NCBI GenBank assembly: GCA_937863915.1
Contig: CALMID010000385.1
Coordinates: forward strand, 1 to 16,577
Direction: 5' to 3'
Source: an uncultured Pseudomonas sp.
GTDB lineage: Bacteria; Pseudomonadota; Gammaproteobacteria; Pseudomonadales; Pseudomonadaceae
DNA: 16,577 bases
The notes under the pieces: model-generated
What the model was told of the DNA's origin: nothing
What the model saw: the letters and a program-made list of their open reading frames with translations, nothing else
The model's database searches: none
Program-made: the position numbers and the translations under genes
Shown: one piece after another, positions 7,780 to 15,790 of the stretch
How the letters are laid out: each line of letters starts with the position of its first letter
Numbering within the stretch: position 1 is the stretch's first letter

Positions 7780-8223
7780 TCAGGGGCGTTGAAGTTGTTC
7801 GATTGCGGCTTCCAGGGCGAGGCGGTAGCCAGTGGCCCCGAGCCCGCAGATCACTCCCACGGCAACGTCCGAGAAGTAGGAGTGATGACGGAAAGGTTCG
7901 CGTTTGTGCACGTTGGACAGGTGCACTTCGATGAATGGGATGCTCACTGCGAGCAATGCGTCACGTAGGGCGACGCTGGTGTGGGTAAATGCCGCCGGAT
8001 TGATCAGGATGAAGTCCACGCCTTCGCCGCGCGCAGCGTGTATGCGCTCGATCAATTCGTATTCGGCATTGCTTTGCAGATGGAGCAGGTGATGGCCGGC
8101 TTCGCGGGCGCGCCGCTCCAGATCGAGGTTGATCTGCTCCAGGGTAGTGGAGCCGTACTTGTCGGGTTCGCGGGTGCCCAGCAGGTTCAGGTTGGGTCCG
8201 TGCAGCACCAGAAAGGTGGCCAT
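7780..8223 (-). CDS. aroQ: Type II 3-dehydroquinate dehydratase AroQ
   Basis: AroQ converts 3-dehydroquinate to 3-dehydroshikimate, the third step of the shikimate pathway to aromatic amino acids. The 147-residue protein is the dodecameric type II enzyme, unrelated in fold to AroD. It shows [12 protein letters not shown] at 9-20, the catalytic Tyr23 in DKYG, Asn75 and His81 in NPAAFTHTS, and the catalytic His101 in EVHLSN. The ATG at 8221-8223 has AGGA about 10 nt upstream. It is the first gene of the apparent aroQ-accB-accC operon. Many pseudomonads carry several aroQ paralogues; this is the copy linked to accB. Confidence 0.97.
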   Translation of the reverse strand: MATFLVLHGPNLNLLGTREPDKYGSTTLEQINLDLERRAREAGHHLLHLQSNAEYELIERIHAARGEGVDFILINPAAFTHTSVALRDALLAVSIPFIEVHLSNVHKREPFRHHSYFSDVAVGVICGLGATGYRLALEAAIEQLQRP

Positions 8224-8289
8224 GTGTCGTTGTCCTTCTTATTGGCAGCCAGCCTGGCAGCGTTGGCCAGTCCGTCATGGAATGGCGCG

Positions 8290-8318
8290 ACTATGCCGAA
8301 AGACGCCTAAGTTGTCAG
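8290..8318 (-). promoter_or_regulatory. Candidate sigma70 promoter for aroQ-accB-accC
   Basis: On the minus strand CTGACA (8313-8318, five of six to consensus) is separated by exactly 17 nt from CATAGT (8290-8295, four of six). The start site would be near 8283, giving a leader of about 60 nt. Two GTTGTC direct repeats on the plus strand (8311-8316 and 8321-8326), 10 bp apart, overlap and flank the -35 box and could be a regulator site. It is the best-looking promoter in the window but untested. Confidence 0.5.
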
Positions 8319-8368
8319 CAGTTGTCGACACGATGCCTGCCGATTACGGCAATTGCATGACGCTTTGC

Positions 8369-10171
8369 TCAGCGTTTGCCGGCCGCAGCCTGCAGGCGCC
8401 GGGCGAACTCCGGTGCATCGACTTCACCTACGACACGCAAATCCTGCCATTCGTCACCGTTGGGCGCGAAAAACAGGATGGCGGGTGGGCCGAACAGCTG
8501 ATAACCATCGAGCAGGGCGCGTTGCTCGGCGTTGCTGGCGCTCATGTCGAAACGGATCAGGCGGTAGTCGCCCAGTTGTGCGGTCACTTCGGGGGCATTC
8601 AGCACTTCGCGTTCGATCACCTTGCAGCTGATGCACCAGTCGGCGTACCAGTCCAGCAGCAGTGGCTGGTTGGCCGCCTTGGCGGCTGCCAGCGCGGTGC
8701 TCAGCTCGGCAGGGGTGGTGATGGTTTGCCAGTGTTCGGCTTTGGCCACGGGGCTGTTGATCGCGTTTTGGCCGAGTGTGCCCAGCGGGCGCAGCGGATC
8801 GGTTTCACCGCGCAGGGCGCCGACCCACGCCGCCAGGGCGTAGACCAGCAGCATCAGGCCGAGCAGTTGGGCCAGCTTCTGCCGGTGGGTTTTCAGGGTG
8901 AACTCCAGAGCGCCCAGCCACAGCGCCACGCCGCCGGCCAGCACGCCCCACAGCGCCAGGCTCAGCGAGGCCGGCAACACGCGCTCCAGCAGCCACAGGG
9001 CCACCGCCAGCAACAGCACGCCAAAGGTATTGCGCACGGCCACCATCCAGGCACCGGACTTCGGCAGCAGGGTGCCGCCGCCGGTGGCGAACAACACCAG
9101 CGGCGCGCCCATGCCTAGTCCCAGGAGGAAGAGCTTGAGGCCGCCGCCGAAGGCATCGCCGCTGGCGCTGATGTAGAGCAGAGCGCCGGCCAGCGGGGCC
9201 GACACGCAGGGGCTGACCAGCAGGCTGGAGAGCACGCCAAGCAGGGCGGCTCCCCACAGCGAACCGCCACGGGTATTGCCGGCCAGACGATCGAGCGGAG
9301 CACTGAGAAAATGCGGCAGACGCAGTTCGTACAGGCCGAACATGGCCAGGGCGAACGCGGCAAAGAAGGCGGCGAAGGGAATCAGCACCCACGGCGATTG
9401 CAGGCGTGCCTGCAGGTTGAGTTCGGCGCCGAACAGGCCCATCAATGCGCCAAGCGCGGCAAAGCTGGCGGCCATGGCGATCACATAGGTCAGCGACAGG
9501 CTGAAGCCGCGCAGGCCGCCGATCTGTCCGCGCAGCACCACGCCCGAGAGGATCGGCAGCATCGGCAGCACGCAGGGGGTGAAGGTCAGGCCCAGGCCGG
9601 CGAGAAAGAACAGCAGCAGTTCATGCCAGCTGAGTGCTGTGGCAGCGGTACTGCTGCTGGCGGGGGCGCTGTCAGGTGTGGCGTTTGTGGTCGCCGGGCT
9701 GCTTCCGGCGGCAGCCGGAATGGCCAGGCGTGCGGTTTCCGGCGGATAGCACAGGCCCTTGTCGGCGCAGCCCTGGTAGGTCAGCAGCAGGGTAAAGGCC
9801 TGATCGTTTCCAGATGGCAGCGGCAACTCCAGATCGAGCACGCCGTAGTAGACCTCGACATCGCCGAAGTACTCGTCCTGCTTGTGCTTGCCCGCCGGCA
9901 GCTGCAGCTCGCCGAGGGCAATGCCGGCTGGCTCGCTCTTGACGCTGAAACGGTGGCGGTAGAGGTAATAACCTTCGGCATTGACGAAGCGCAGCTTGAC
10001 GGCGCTGGCCGTGCGCTCGACCAGGCTTGGCACGAAGGCTTCCGCCACCGGCAGGAAGTCGCGGCTGTTGTTCAGTGGTGCGCCCAACTCGGCCGAGGGA
10101 CGCGGATCGAACAGACCTGCGCTGGCGGGCAGGCACAGCAGCAGGAGCAGGAGTGGCAGCAGGCGGCGCAT
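8369..10171 (-). CDS. dsbD: Thiol:disulfide interchange protein DsbD
   Basis: DsbD moves electrons from cytoplasmic thioredoxin across the inner membrane to periplasmic DsbC, DsbG and CcmG. The 600-residue protein has all three parts: a signal peptide (about 1-18, leucine-rich, LPASA before the cut), a periplasmic alpha domain with Cys135 and Cys141 in YQGCADKGLCYPPE, a membrane domain of about eight helices (about 183-452) with Cys200 (FTPCVLPM) and Cys322 (SPCVSAP), and a C-terminal periplasmic thioredoxin-like domain with WCISC at 512-516. All six redox cysteines are present, so it should work. It is called dipZ in some Pseudomonas annotations. The start at 10171 has only a weak GAGA ribosome site. 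The neighbours aroQ and the chemoreceptor show no functional link. Confidence 0.96.
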   Translation of the reverse strand: MRRLLPLLLLLLCLPASAGLFDPRPSAELGAPLNNSRDFLPVAEAFVPSLVERTASAVKLRFVNAEGYYLYRHRFSVKSEPAGIALGELQLPAGKHKQDEYFGDVEVYYGVLDLELPLPSGNDQAFTLLLTYQGCADKGLCYPPETARLAIPAAAGSSPATTNATPDSAPASSSTAATALSWHELLLFFLAGLGLTFTPCVLPMLPILSGVVLRGQIGGLRGFSLSLTYVIAMAASFAALGALMGLFGAELNLQARLQSPWVLIPFAAFFAAFALAMFGLYELRLPHFLSAPLDRLAGNTRGGSLWGAALLGVLSSLLVSPCVSAPLAGALLYISASGDAFGGGLKLFLLGLGMGAPLVLFATGGGTLLPKSGAWMVAVRNTFGVLLLAVALWLLERVLPASLSLALWGVLAGGVALWLGALEFTLKTHRQKLAQLLGLMLLVYALAAWVGALRGETDPLRPLGTLGQNAINSPVAKAEHWQTITTPAELSTALAAAKAANQPLLLDWYADWCISCKVIEREVLNAPEVTAQLGDYRLIRFDMSASNAEQRALLDGYQLFGPPAILFFAPNGDEWQDLRVVGEVDAPEFARRLQAAAGKR

Positions 10172-10218
10172 GGACAGTCTCGGAACTGCAGAAAGCGGCC
10201 ATGATAACGGAGCCGTCC

Positions 10219-10247
10219 GCCGCCTGCAGGTTCCGCCTGCAAGCGGT
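10219..10247. repeat. Hairpin between the chemoreceptor gene and dsbD
   Basis: The inner stem TGCAGG/CCTGCA (10225-10230 with 10236-10241) has loop TTCCG. After one C-A mismatch it continues with four pairs and a wobble. There is no T-run on the minus strand, so its role as a terminator for the chemoreceptor gene is doubtful. It occupies much of the 96-nt gap upstream of dsbD. Confidence 0.5.
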
Positions 10248-10267
10248 TGTTTCTCATCTCTGGACGG

Positions 10268-12223
10268 TCAGACCTGAAAGGCCTGCACGGCCGTGCGCAG
10301 TTCGCCGCTGAGGTTTTGCAGCTGAGCGCCTTGCTGGCGGCTGGCGCTGATGTGCTGCAGGTTGTCGCCACCCAACTGGTGGATGCGCTGGCTGTGTCCG
10401 CGGATCTCGCTGGCGGCGCCGCCTTGCTGGGCGGTGGCTTCGGCAATTCGGGAGGCATTCTCGGCGATGGTGCGGATGGCCTTGACCACATCGTCCAGTG
10501 CGCCGTCGGCGCTGGCGGCCTGTTGGGCGGTGCTGCTGGCCTGTTCGACCTGGATGCGCATGGCGTCCACCGACTGGCGGGCGGCCTGTTGCAGGCGGTC
10601 GATCAACTGCTGGATCTCGCTGGTGGCCAGGGTGGTGCGCTGAGCCAGGGAGCGGACTTCCTCGGCGACCACGGCAAAGCCGCGGCCCATCTCGCCGGCA
10701 CGGGCCGCTTCGATGGCGGCATTGAGGGCCAGCAGGTTGGTCTGTTCGGCCACGCCGCGAATGACGGTGAGCACCTGTTCGATGGCGGCGGTTTCGCCGG
10801 CCAGTTGTTCGATGGACTGGGCATTGCCCTGCACCTGTTCGACCAGCTGGTACAGGCCGGCCAGGCTCTGGCTGATCACCTGCTGGCTATGCAGGGCGGC
10901 GCGGTCGGCCTCCTGGCTGGCCTGCGCGGTCTGGCTGGCATCGCTGGCGACCTGCTGGATGGTCTGTTCCAGCTCGCCGAGGGCATCGCGGATCTGCGCC
11001 GTGTCAGCCACCTGGCGTTCGGCGCCCTGATGCAGGCCGTCACTCAGGTGCGCCAGGCTGTGGCTGCTGCCGGCGACCTGCTCGGCATGCAGGCGAATGC
11101 TGCCGACCAGCCCGACCAGATAGTCACGCAGCTGGTTGAGGGAGTCCTCGATGGCGCGCATCTCGGTGGTCTGCGCCTGCAGGCCGACGCTCTGGCCGAA
11201 ATGCCCGGCGGCCCAGCTCGACAGCTGCGGCACCAGGCGTTCCAGTACGCGGGTCAGGCGGCGCTGCAGGGTGTCGATGCTGATGGCGATGAGCAGCAGC
11301 AGGACGATCACGCAGCCTTGCAGCAGGCGGACTTCACCCTGAATGCGCTGGTGTTCGTCACGTACGGCGGGCTCCAGCGCCGCCAGGGCCTGCTGCAGGC
11401 TGTCGACCTGCTGACGGCTGGCGTCGCCCAGATCATGGCGCGCCGTAATCAGCTGGCGGGTCCGTTCGAGTTCGCCGGGATAACGTTGAATCAGAGCAGC
11501 CAGCTCGTGTTTGAGGCTGATGCCCTGATCGCTGGCGGTCTGTTCCTGCTCGTCGGCCAGGCCGAGCATGGCGGCGAAGTTGTTACCACCGGACTCTTCC
11601 AGCACGCCGAGCAATGGCAGCGCTTCGAGGTCGCGGCTCAGCTGTTCGAGCAGCTTGAGTGAGCGTTGCACCTCGGCCAATTGCGGGTCCTGGCCCTGCT
11701 CGACATAGAGTTCGCGCTGGTGGGCCAGTTGCAGTAGCAGCAGGCCGCCTCGTTGCAGTGGTTCGGCGTAGCGCGCGGCTTCTGCGCTGGTGCTGCTGGT
11801 GACATAGCGGCCCAACTGGCTGAGGCTGCCGGCCATCTCCCGTTCGGCCTGCAGCAGCAGGCCCTGAGCATTGCCGGAGAGCTTGCCGGCCGCCAGCAGT
11901 TCATTGGCGCTGAACTGCTGCAATTGCTCAAGCTGGCTGCGAACGCCGCCCTGCAGGTCGGCTGGCAGGGCATCCAGGTCGCTGCCCAGTTGCTCGATGG
12001 CGCGGGTGGCGGCCTGGTGGCGCAGCGCGTCGCCGCTGCGCAGGTAGGCCTGAATGTTGTCGGCAACTTCCTGCTGGAAACGCTGCGACAGGTTGAGGTA
12101 GCGACTCATCAGCTGATAGGGCTGCTGCAGCGCCTGTTGCGACCACCAGAGGGTGGCGCCAAGGGCCGCGCAGGCCGTAATCAGCAAAACCGTGGTGAGG
12201 TTGGTCAGGGTTTTGAGGCGCAT
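10268..12223 (-). CDS. ctpL: Methyl-accepting chemotaxis protein, CtpL-like
   Basis: This is an inner-membrane chemoreceptor that controls CheA through CheW. The 651-residue protein has TM1 at about 9-27, a long helical periplasmic sensor (about 28-298), TM2 at about 302-317, a divergent HAMP-like segment (about 318-370) and a cytoplasmic coiled-coil signalling domain. The hairpin tip is unmistakable: [18 protein letters not shown] at 493-510, followed by [18 protein letters not shown] sensor of about 270 residues is larger than a single four-helix bundle and fits the helical bimodular (HBM) type. There is no C-terminal CheR-binding pentapeptide; the protein ends AFQV. The symbol rests on position between dsbD and the gcbA-like gene, as for P. 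aeruginosa CtpL (phosphate-starvation taxis). The ligand here is unproven. No strong ribosome site is visible at 12223. Confidence 0.85.
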   Translation of the reverse strand: MRLKTLTNLTTVLLITACAALGATLWWSQQALQQPYQLMSRYLNLSQRFQQEVADNIQAYLRSGDALRHQAATRAIEQLGSDLDALPADLQGGVRSQLEQLQQFSANELLAAGKLSGNAQGLLLQAEREMAGSLSQLGRYVTSSTSAEAARYAEPLQRGGLLLLQLAHQRELYVEQGQDPQLAEVQRSLKLLEQLSRDLEALPLLGVLEESGGNNFAAMLGLADEQEQTASDQGISLKHELAALIQRYPGELERTRQLITARHDLGDASRQQVDSLQQALAALEPAVRDEHQRIQGEVRLLQGCVIVLLLLIAISIDTLQRRLTRVLERLVPQLSSWAAGHFGQSVGLQAQTTEMRAIEDSLNQLRDYLVGLVGSIRLHAEQVAGSSHSLAHLSDGLHQGAERQVADTAQIRDALGELEQTIQQVASDASQTAQASQEADRAALHSQQVISQSLAGLYQLVEQVQGNAQSIEQLAGETAAIEQVLTVIRGVAEQTNLLALNAAIEAARAGEMGRGFAVVAEEVRSLAQRTTLATSEIQQLIDRLQQAARQSVDAMRIQVEQASSTAQQAASADGALDDVVKAIRTIAENASRIAEATAQQGGAASEIRGHSQRIHQLGGDNLQHISASRQQGAQLQNLSGELRTAVQAFQV

Positions 12224-12281
12224 GGCGTGGTACCGCGGTTGTGAATTTCTTCACGTAATTTATGGCGGTACGGTTGCGCTT

Positions 12282-13913
12282 TTATGACAGGGTCGGTTCG
12301 CCCTGGAAGATCGACACGCGGTTACGCCCGCCGTGCTTGCTGACGTACAGCGCTTCGTCGGCACGCTTGGACAGTGCCCGGGAATCGAGGCCGCTTTCCA
12401 GCTCGGCGATGCCGCTGCTGAAGGTGCAGTGCAGGTCCTGCTGGCCGGTGGGGAAGTGGATTTCGGCGAAACGCTGGCGGATCTCGTCGAGCAGGCGCCA
12501 GGCGGTGTGCTGATCGGTATCGGGCAGCACCACGGCAAATTCTTCACCACCGTAGCGGCCGATGTGGTCGGTCTTGCGCAGACGCTGCTTGAGGAACAGC
12601 GCGAGGCTCTTGATCACGCGGTCGCCCATGGGGTGGCCGTGGGTGTCGTTGACCTTCTTGAAATGGTCGATGTCGAGCATGGCGAAACTGACGGGTGTGC
12701 CGCTGCGCTGGCCGCGCCGGCAGGCATCTTCCAGCAGTTGCAGGGTATGGGTGTGGTTGTACAGGCCGGTCAGGCTGTCGCGCACCATGCGCGCCTTGAG
12801 GCTGCGTGCGCGGGCGGCGCGGGTGCGCACGGTGGCGATCAGGTGGCGCGGCTTGATGGGTTTGGTGAGGAAGTCGTCGCCGCCTTCGCTCATGGCATCG
12901 AGCTGCTTGTCCAGGTCTTCCTCTGCCGAAAGGAAGATGATCGGCACGCTGACATGGCGCTCATGCTGGCGAATCACCTTGGCCAGCTCGGGGCCCTGGC
13001 AGTCGGGCATGTACATGTCGAGGATGATCAGGTCCGGCTGGAATTCGGCCAGCGCGTCGAGGGTCTCGATCGGGTTGTTCAGCGTGCGGGTGATGATGCC
13101 GGCGCTGTTGAGAACCATCTCGGCATGGGTCGACTGGGCGCGGGAGTCATCCACCACCAGTACCCGGAAAGGGTCGTCCTGGGTGCTGTGAGTCAGCTGT
13201 TCGATGCGTTCGAGCAGGCTGGAGGCGTCGACGCTGCCGCAGAAAAAGTCTTCACCACCCACGCGGATGGCGGCCAGGCGTGTCGGCGTATCGGCTTCGA
13301 CATCGCTGCAGAACAGCACAGGCAGACGATTTTCCTGGTCCTGCTGCAGTTCCTGAACGATGGCCAGTCCCTGCTGGGTACCGCTGAAATCGATATCGAT
13401 GAGCAGGGCGGCCGGGCGGCGTTCTTCGCAGGCTGCCAGCAGGGCGGCGCGGGTCGAGCAGCCGATGGCATTGAGGCCGAAGGAATGCAGTTGCTGAACC
13501 AGTCGCTCGCAGCGCTCCAGGTCCTGCAGGGCCAGGTACACCGGTTTGCGCAGGGCCGGCAGGGCAATCTGCTCGAGCTGGTCGCCATGGCGCAGGCCGG
13601 TGCGCGACAGGCGCTGCATGAGTTGGCTGAGTTCGCTGATCAGATCACTGGACAGGCGGCCGCGGTTGGCGCGTATACCCTCCACGCATTGCTGGATGGC
13701 ATGCGCCAGCTGGCTGTGACCCACCTGCTCGAAGCGCTCGGCATAGCGCAGCAGGCGCAGGCTGGCATCATCCAGCTCGGCCAGGGTGGCGGCATTCCAT
13801 TCGCTGCGCTGCAGGCGCTGCCAGACTTCCAGCACCTGACGCGCCTGATTGGTCACTCGCTGGGCGAAGTGATGCTTGAGGCGGTCGCGGGACGGATCGT
13901 CTTGTTCGGACAT
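12282..13913 (-). CDS. gcbA: Diguanylate cyclase with two receiver domains, GcbA-like
   Basis: The predicted product makes cyclic di-GMP from two GTP in the cytosol. The 543 residues divide into a helical N-terminal region (about 1-118, possibly Hpt-like), a degenerate receiver (about 123-242), an intact receiver (about 248-370; Asp255, Asp256, phospho-acceptor Asp299 in LDMYMPD, Lys351) and a GGDEF domain (about 376-538). The active site is GGEEF at 455-459, and the inhibitory I-site RKTD (446-449) lies exactly five residues before it, so an active, product-inhibited enzyme is expected. The start at 13913 (MSEQDDPS) is chosen by protein conservation; ATGs at 13922 and 13961 are in frame and none has a clear ribosome site. 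Architecture and location match GcbA (PA4843 in P. aeruginosa), known for promoting initial surface attachment. Confidence 0.88.
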   Translation of the reverse strand: MSEQDDPSRDRLKHHFAQRVTNQARQVLEVWQRLQRSEWNAATLAELDDASLRLLRYAERFEQVGHSQLAHAIQQCVEGIRANRGRLSSDLISELSQLMQRLSRTGLRHGDQLEQIALPALRKPVYLALQDLERCERLVQQLHSFGLNAIGCSTRAALLAACEERRPAALLIDIDFSGTQQGLAIVQELQQDQENRLPVLFCSDVEADTPTRLAAIRVGGEDFFCGSVDASSLLERIEQLTHSTQDDPFRVLVVDDSRAQSTHAEMVLNSAGIITRTLNNPIETLDALAEFQPDLIILDMYMPDCQGPELAKVIRQHERHVSVPIIFLSAEEDLDKQLDAMSEGGDDFLTKPIKPRHLIATVRTRAARARSLKARMVRDSLTGLYNHTHTLQLLEDACRRGQRSGTPVSFAMLDIDHFKKVNDTHGHPMGDRVIKSLALFLKQRLRKTDHIGRYGGEEFAVVLPDTDQHTAWRLLDEIRQRFAEIHFPTGQQDLHCTFSSGIAELESGLDSRALSKRADEALYVSKHGGRNRVSIFQGEPTLS

Positions 13914-14094
13914 GGGGCGCATACAGGCGCTCGAATGGCAATGATGGCAGCATGCTAGCACTTGTTTGACGCCAATAAACTACCGCCCGTCATTGGCGGC
14001 GGTCCTTCCATCCCGCCTTTCATCCAAGATCAGCGCCGGCCCTAAGTTTGTCCGCCAACGCTGCCGCCAGCGCCGTGCATCCCTTATAGTGGGA

Positions 14095-14100
14095 GAACGT
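14095..14100 (+). promoter_or_regulatory. Candidate -10 box for the DUF2333-Nudix unit
   Basis: TATAGT matches the sigma70 -10 consensus at five of six positions and lies about 50 nt before the DUF2333 ATG. No good -35 box is found 16-18 nt upstream, so an activator or another sigma factor may be needed. The rest of the divergent gap (13914-14149) contains a weak 5-bp hairpin (13983-13987 with 13995-13999) and no gene. No convincing promoter for the minus-strand cyclase gene was found in it. Confidence 0.35.
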
Positions 14101-14149
14101 CGCCACAAGCGACCCACTCTTTTCATGCAAGTGATTGAAGGAATTGCTC

Positions 14150-15220
14150 ATGCTGGACTGGAAGAAACGCAGCGAAGAGGTTCGCGGACGGGTGGATGAT
14201 TCGGTCGAGGACGTGCAGAGCTACCTGGGCGGCCTGTGGGTCAGCCGGGCACTCGGTACCCTGCTGGCCATTTACCTGCTGGCGGCTCTGGTCGTCGGCT
14301 GGTACTGGAGCCAGGAGCCGGAGCTGTTCCCGGTGCAGCAGAATGCCCAGGTCGCGGCGGAAAAGGCCCAGCGCGAGCTGGTGCGCGGCTATACCACGGT
14401 GGAAACCCTGAAGACCGTGGCCAGCACCCTGCTGGACAAGCCGGGTGGCTACCTGTCCAACGACCTGGCCCCGCCGGGCATCTGGCTGGACAACATGCCG
14501 AGCTGGGAATACGGCGTGCTGGTGCAGGTGCGCGACATGTCCCGTGCCCTGCGCAAAGACTTCGCCCGCTCGCAGTCGCAGTCCACCGAAGATCCGAACC
14601 TGGGCAAGGCCGAGCCGCGCTTCCATTTCGACAACAAGAGCTGGGCATTGCCGGCCTCCGAGGCCGAGTACCGCCTGGGCATCGTCTCGCTGGACCGCTA
14701 CCTGGCCCAGCTGGTTGATCCGACCCAGGGCAATGCGCAGTTCTATGCCCGCGCCGACAACCTCAACAACTGGCTGGGCGATGTCGCCACCCGTCTCGGT
14801 TCGCTGTCCCAGCGCCTGTCGGCCAGTGTCGGTCGCGTGCGCCTGAATACTGACCTGTCGGACGATCAGCTGGCCACCCAGGCCAGTACTGGCCAGGTAC
14901 GCGAGGAGATGATCGAGACGCCCTGGCTGCAGATCGACAACGTGTTCTACGAGGCCCGTGGCCAGGCCTGGGCACTGTCGCACCTGCTGCGCGCCGTGGA
15001 AGTCGACTTCGGCGACGTACTGGCGAAGAAGAACGCCACCGTCAGCCTGCGCCAGATCATTCGTGAGCTGGAGGCGACCCAGGAGCCGATGTGGAGCCCG
15101 ATGATCCTCAATGGCGACGGCTTTGGCGTACTGGCCAACCACTCGCTGGTGATGGCCAACTACATCTCCCGCGCCAACGCGGCGATTCTCGACCTGCGCA
15201 CCCTGCTGAGCCAGGGCTGA
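14150..15220 (+). CDS. DUF2333 family inner-membrane protein
   Basis: The function is unknown. The 356-residue product has a charged cytoplasmic N-terminus (about 1-30), one transmembrane helix at about 33-53 (ALGTLLAIYLLAALVVGWYW) and a large, probably periplasmic domain of about 300 residues without cysteine pairs or a recognisable catalytic motif. Overall length and the single N-terminal anchor fit the DUF2333 family of proteobacteria; the assignment comes from recognition of the sequence, not a search. The ATG at 14150 has AAGGA about 8 nt upstream. A TTG start five codons earlier would remove that site. Its stop shares one base with the Nudix start, so the two are translated from the same message. 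Confidence 0.85.
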   Translation: MLDWKKRSEEVRGRVDDSVEDVQSYLGGLWVSRALGTLLAIYLLAALVVGWYWSQEPELFPVQQNAQVAAEKAQRELVRGYTTVETLKTVASTLLDKPGGYLSNDLAPPGIWLDNMPSWEYGVLVQVRDMSRALRKDFARSQSQSTEDPNLGKAEPRFHFDNKSWALPASEAEYRLGIVSLDRYLAQLVDPTQGNAQFYARADNLNNWLGDVATRLGSLSQRLSASVGRVRLNTDLSDDQLATQASTGQVREEMIETPWLQIDNVFYEARGQAWALSHLLRAVEVDFGDVLAKKNATVSLRQIIRELEATQEPMWSPMILNGDGFGVLANHSLVMANYISRANAAILDLRTLLSQG

Positions 15221-15765
15221 TGGGCGACTGGTCGTCGGCCGAGGCAGCGCACCGCGCCGCCTCGGATGCCGAGCTGATTGCCTGGGTCGACGAGCAGGAT
15301 TGCCTGCTCGGTGCCTTGCCGCGTGCCGAGCTGCGCCAACGCGGGTTGATCGGACGGGGCACTTTCATTCTGCTATTCAATACGGCCGGGGAGCTGTGCG
15401 TACACCGGCGGGCGCTGAGCAAGGCGATCTATCCGGGCTACTGGGACGTGGCGGCCGGCGGCATGGTTCAGGCCGACGAGGACTATGCCCTGTCGGCTGC
15501 CCGCGAGCTGGAGGAGGAGTTGGGCGTGGCAGGCGTGCCGTTGCGCGAGCATGGCCGCTTTTTCTTCGATCAGCCGGACAACCGCCTGTGGTGTTCGGTG
15601 TTTTCCGCCGTGTGGGACGGTCCGCTGCGTCTTCAGCCCGAAGAAGTGTTGGAGGCCTGCTTCCTGGCGCCGACGCAGGCGCTGAGCTGGGCTGGCGAGC
15701 GGCCGGTGTGCCCTGACTCGCTGGTGGCGCTTGAGCACTACCTGCGTTGTGCAACAGCCAGCTAG
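15220..15765 (+). CDS. Nudix hydrolase (YfcD-like)
   Basis: Nudix enzymes cleave nucleoside diphosphates linked to another moiety; the substrate here cannot be read from the sequence. The 181-residue protein carries a perfect Nudix box, GX5EX7REUXEEXGU, at 81-103 (starting GMVQADEDY, with RELEEELGV at the end), which supplies the metal-binding glutamates. The segment around RGTFILLFNTAGELCVHRR resembles the IPP-isomerase-like Nudix subgroup that includes E. coli YfcD. The ATG at 15220 overlaps the upstream TGA (TGATG), with AGGG just before. An in-frame extension upstream to 15091 lies inside DUF2333 and is rejected. Confidence 0.93.
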   Translation: MGDWSSAEAAHRAASDAELIAWVDEQDCLLGALPRAELRQRGLIGRGTFILLFNTAGELCVHRRALSKAIYPGYWDVAAGGMVQADEDYALSAARELEEELGVAGVPLREHGRFFFDQPDNRLWCSVFSAVWDGPLRLQPEEVLEACFLAPTQALSWAGERPVCPDSLVALEHYLRCATAS

Positions 15766-15771
15766 CTCACC

Positions 15772-15790
15772 CTCTGAGTCTGATTCAGAG
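15772..15790. repeat. Small hairpin between the convergent Nudix and GNAT genes
   Basis: CTCTGA (15772-15777) pairs perfectly with TCAGAG (15785-15790) across a 7-nt loop. It covers the 19-nt gap between the two convergent stop codons and includes the GNAT stop. With a 6-bp stem and no T-run, it could at most be a weak two-way terminator. Confidence 0.4.

Noticed and set aside
10247..11662. A 471-codon plus-strand frame opposite the chemoreceptor
   Set aside because: It is antisense to an unmistakable chemoreceptor signalling domain. Gly/Ala/Leu repeats arise from the reversed Gln/Ala-rich coiled coil.
12241..12254. A small hairpin GTGAA/TTCAC upstream of the chemoreceptor start as a riboswitch or terminator
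   Set aside because: Five pairs with an AT-rich loop and no T-run are within what chance would give.
12333..13958. A 541-codon plus-strand frame opposite the diguanylate cyclase
   Set aside because: It is the antisense shadow of a gene with an intact GGEEF site and receiver motifs; no motif is recognised in the shadow product.
15091..15219. An upstream extension of the Nudix frame into the DUF2333 gene
   Set aside because: It overlaps conserved DUF2333 coding sequence in another frame. The ATG at 15220, coupled to the TGA, gives a normal Nudix N-terminus.
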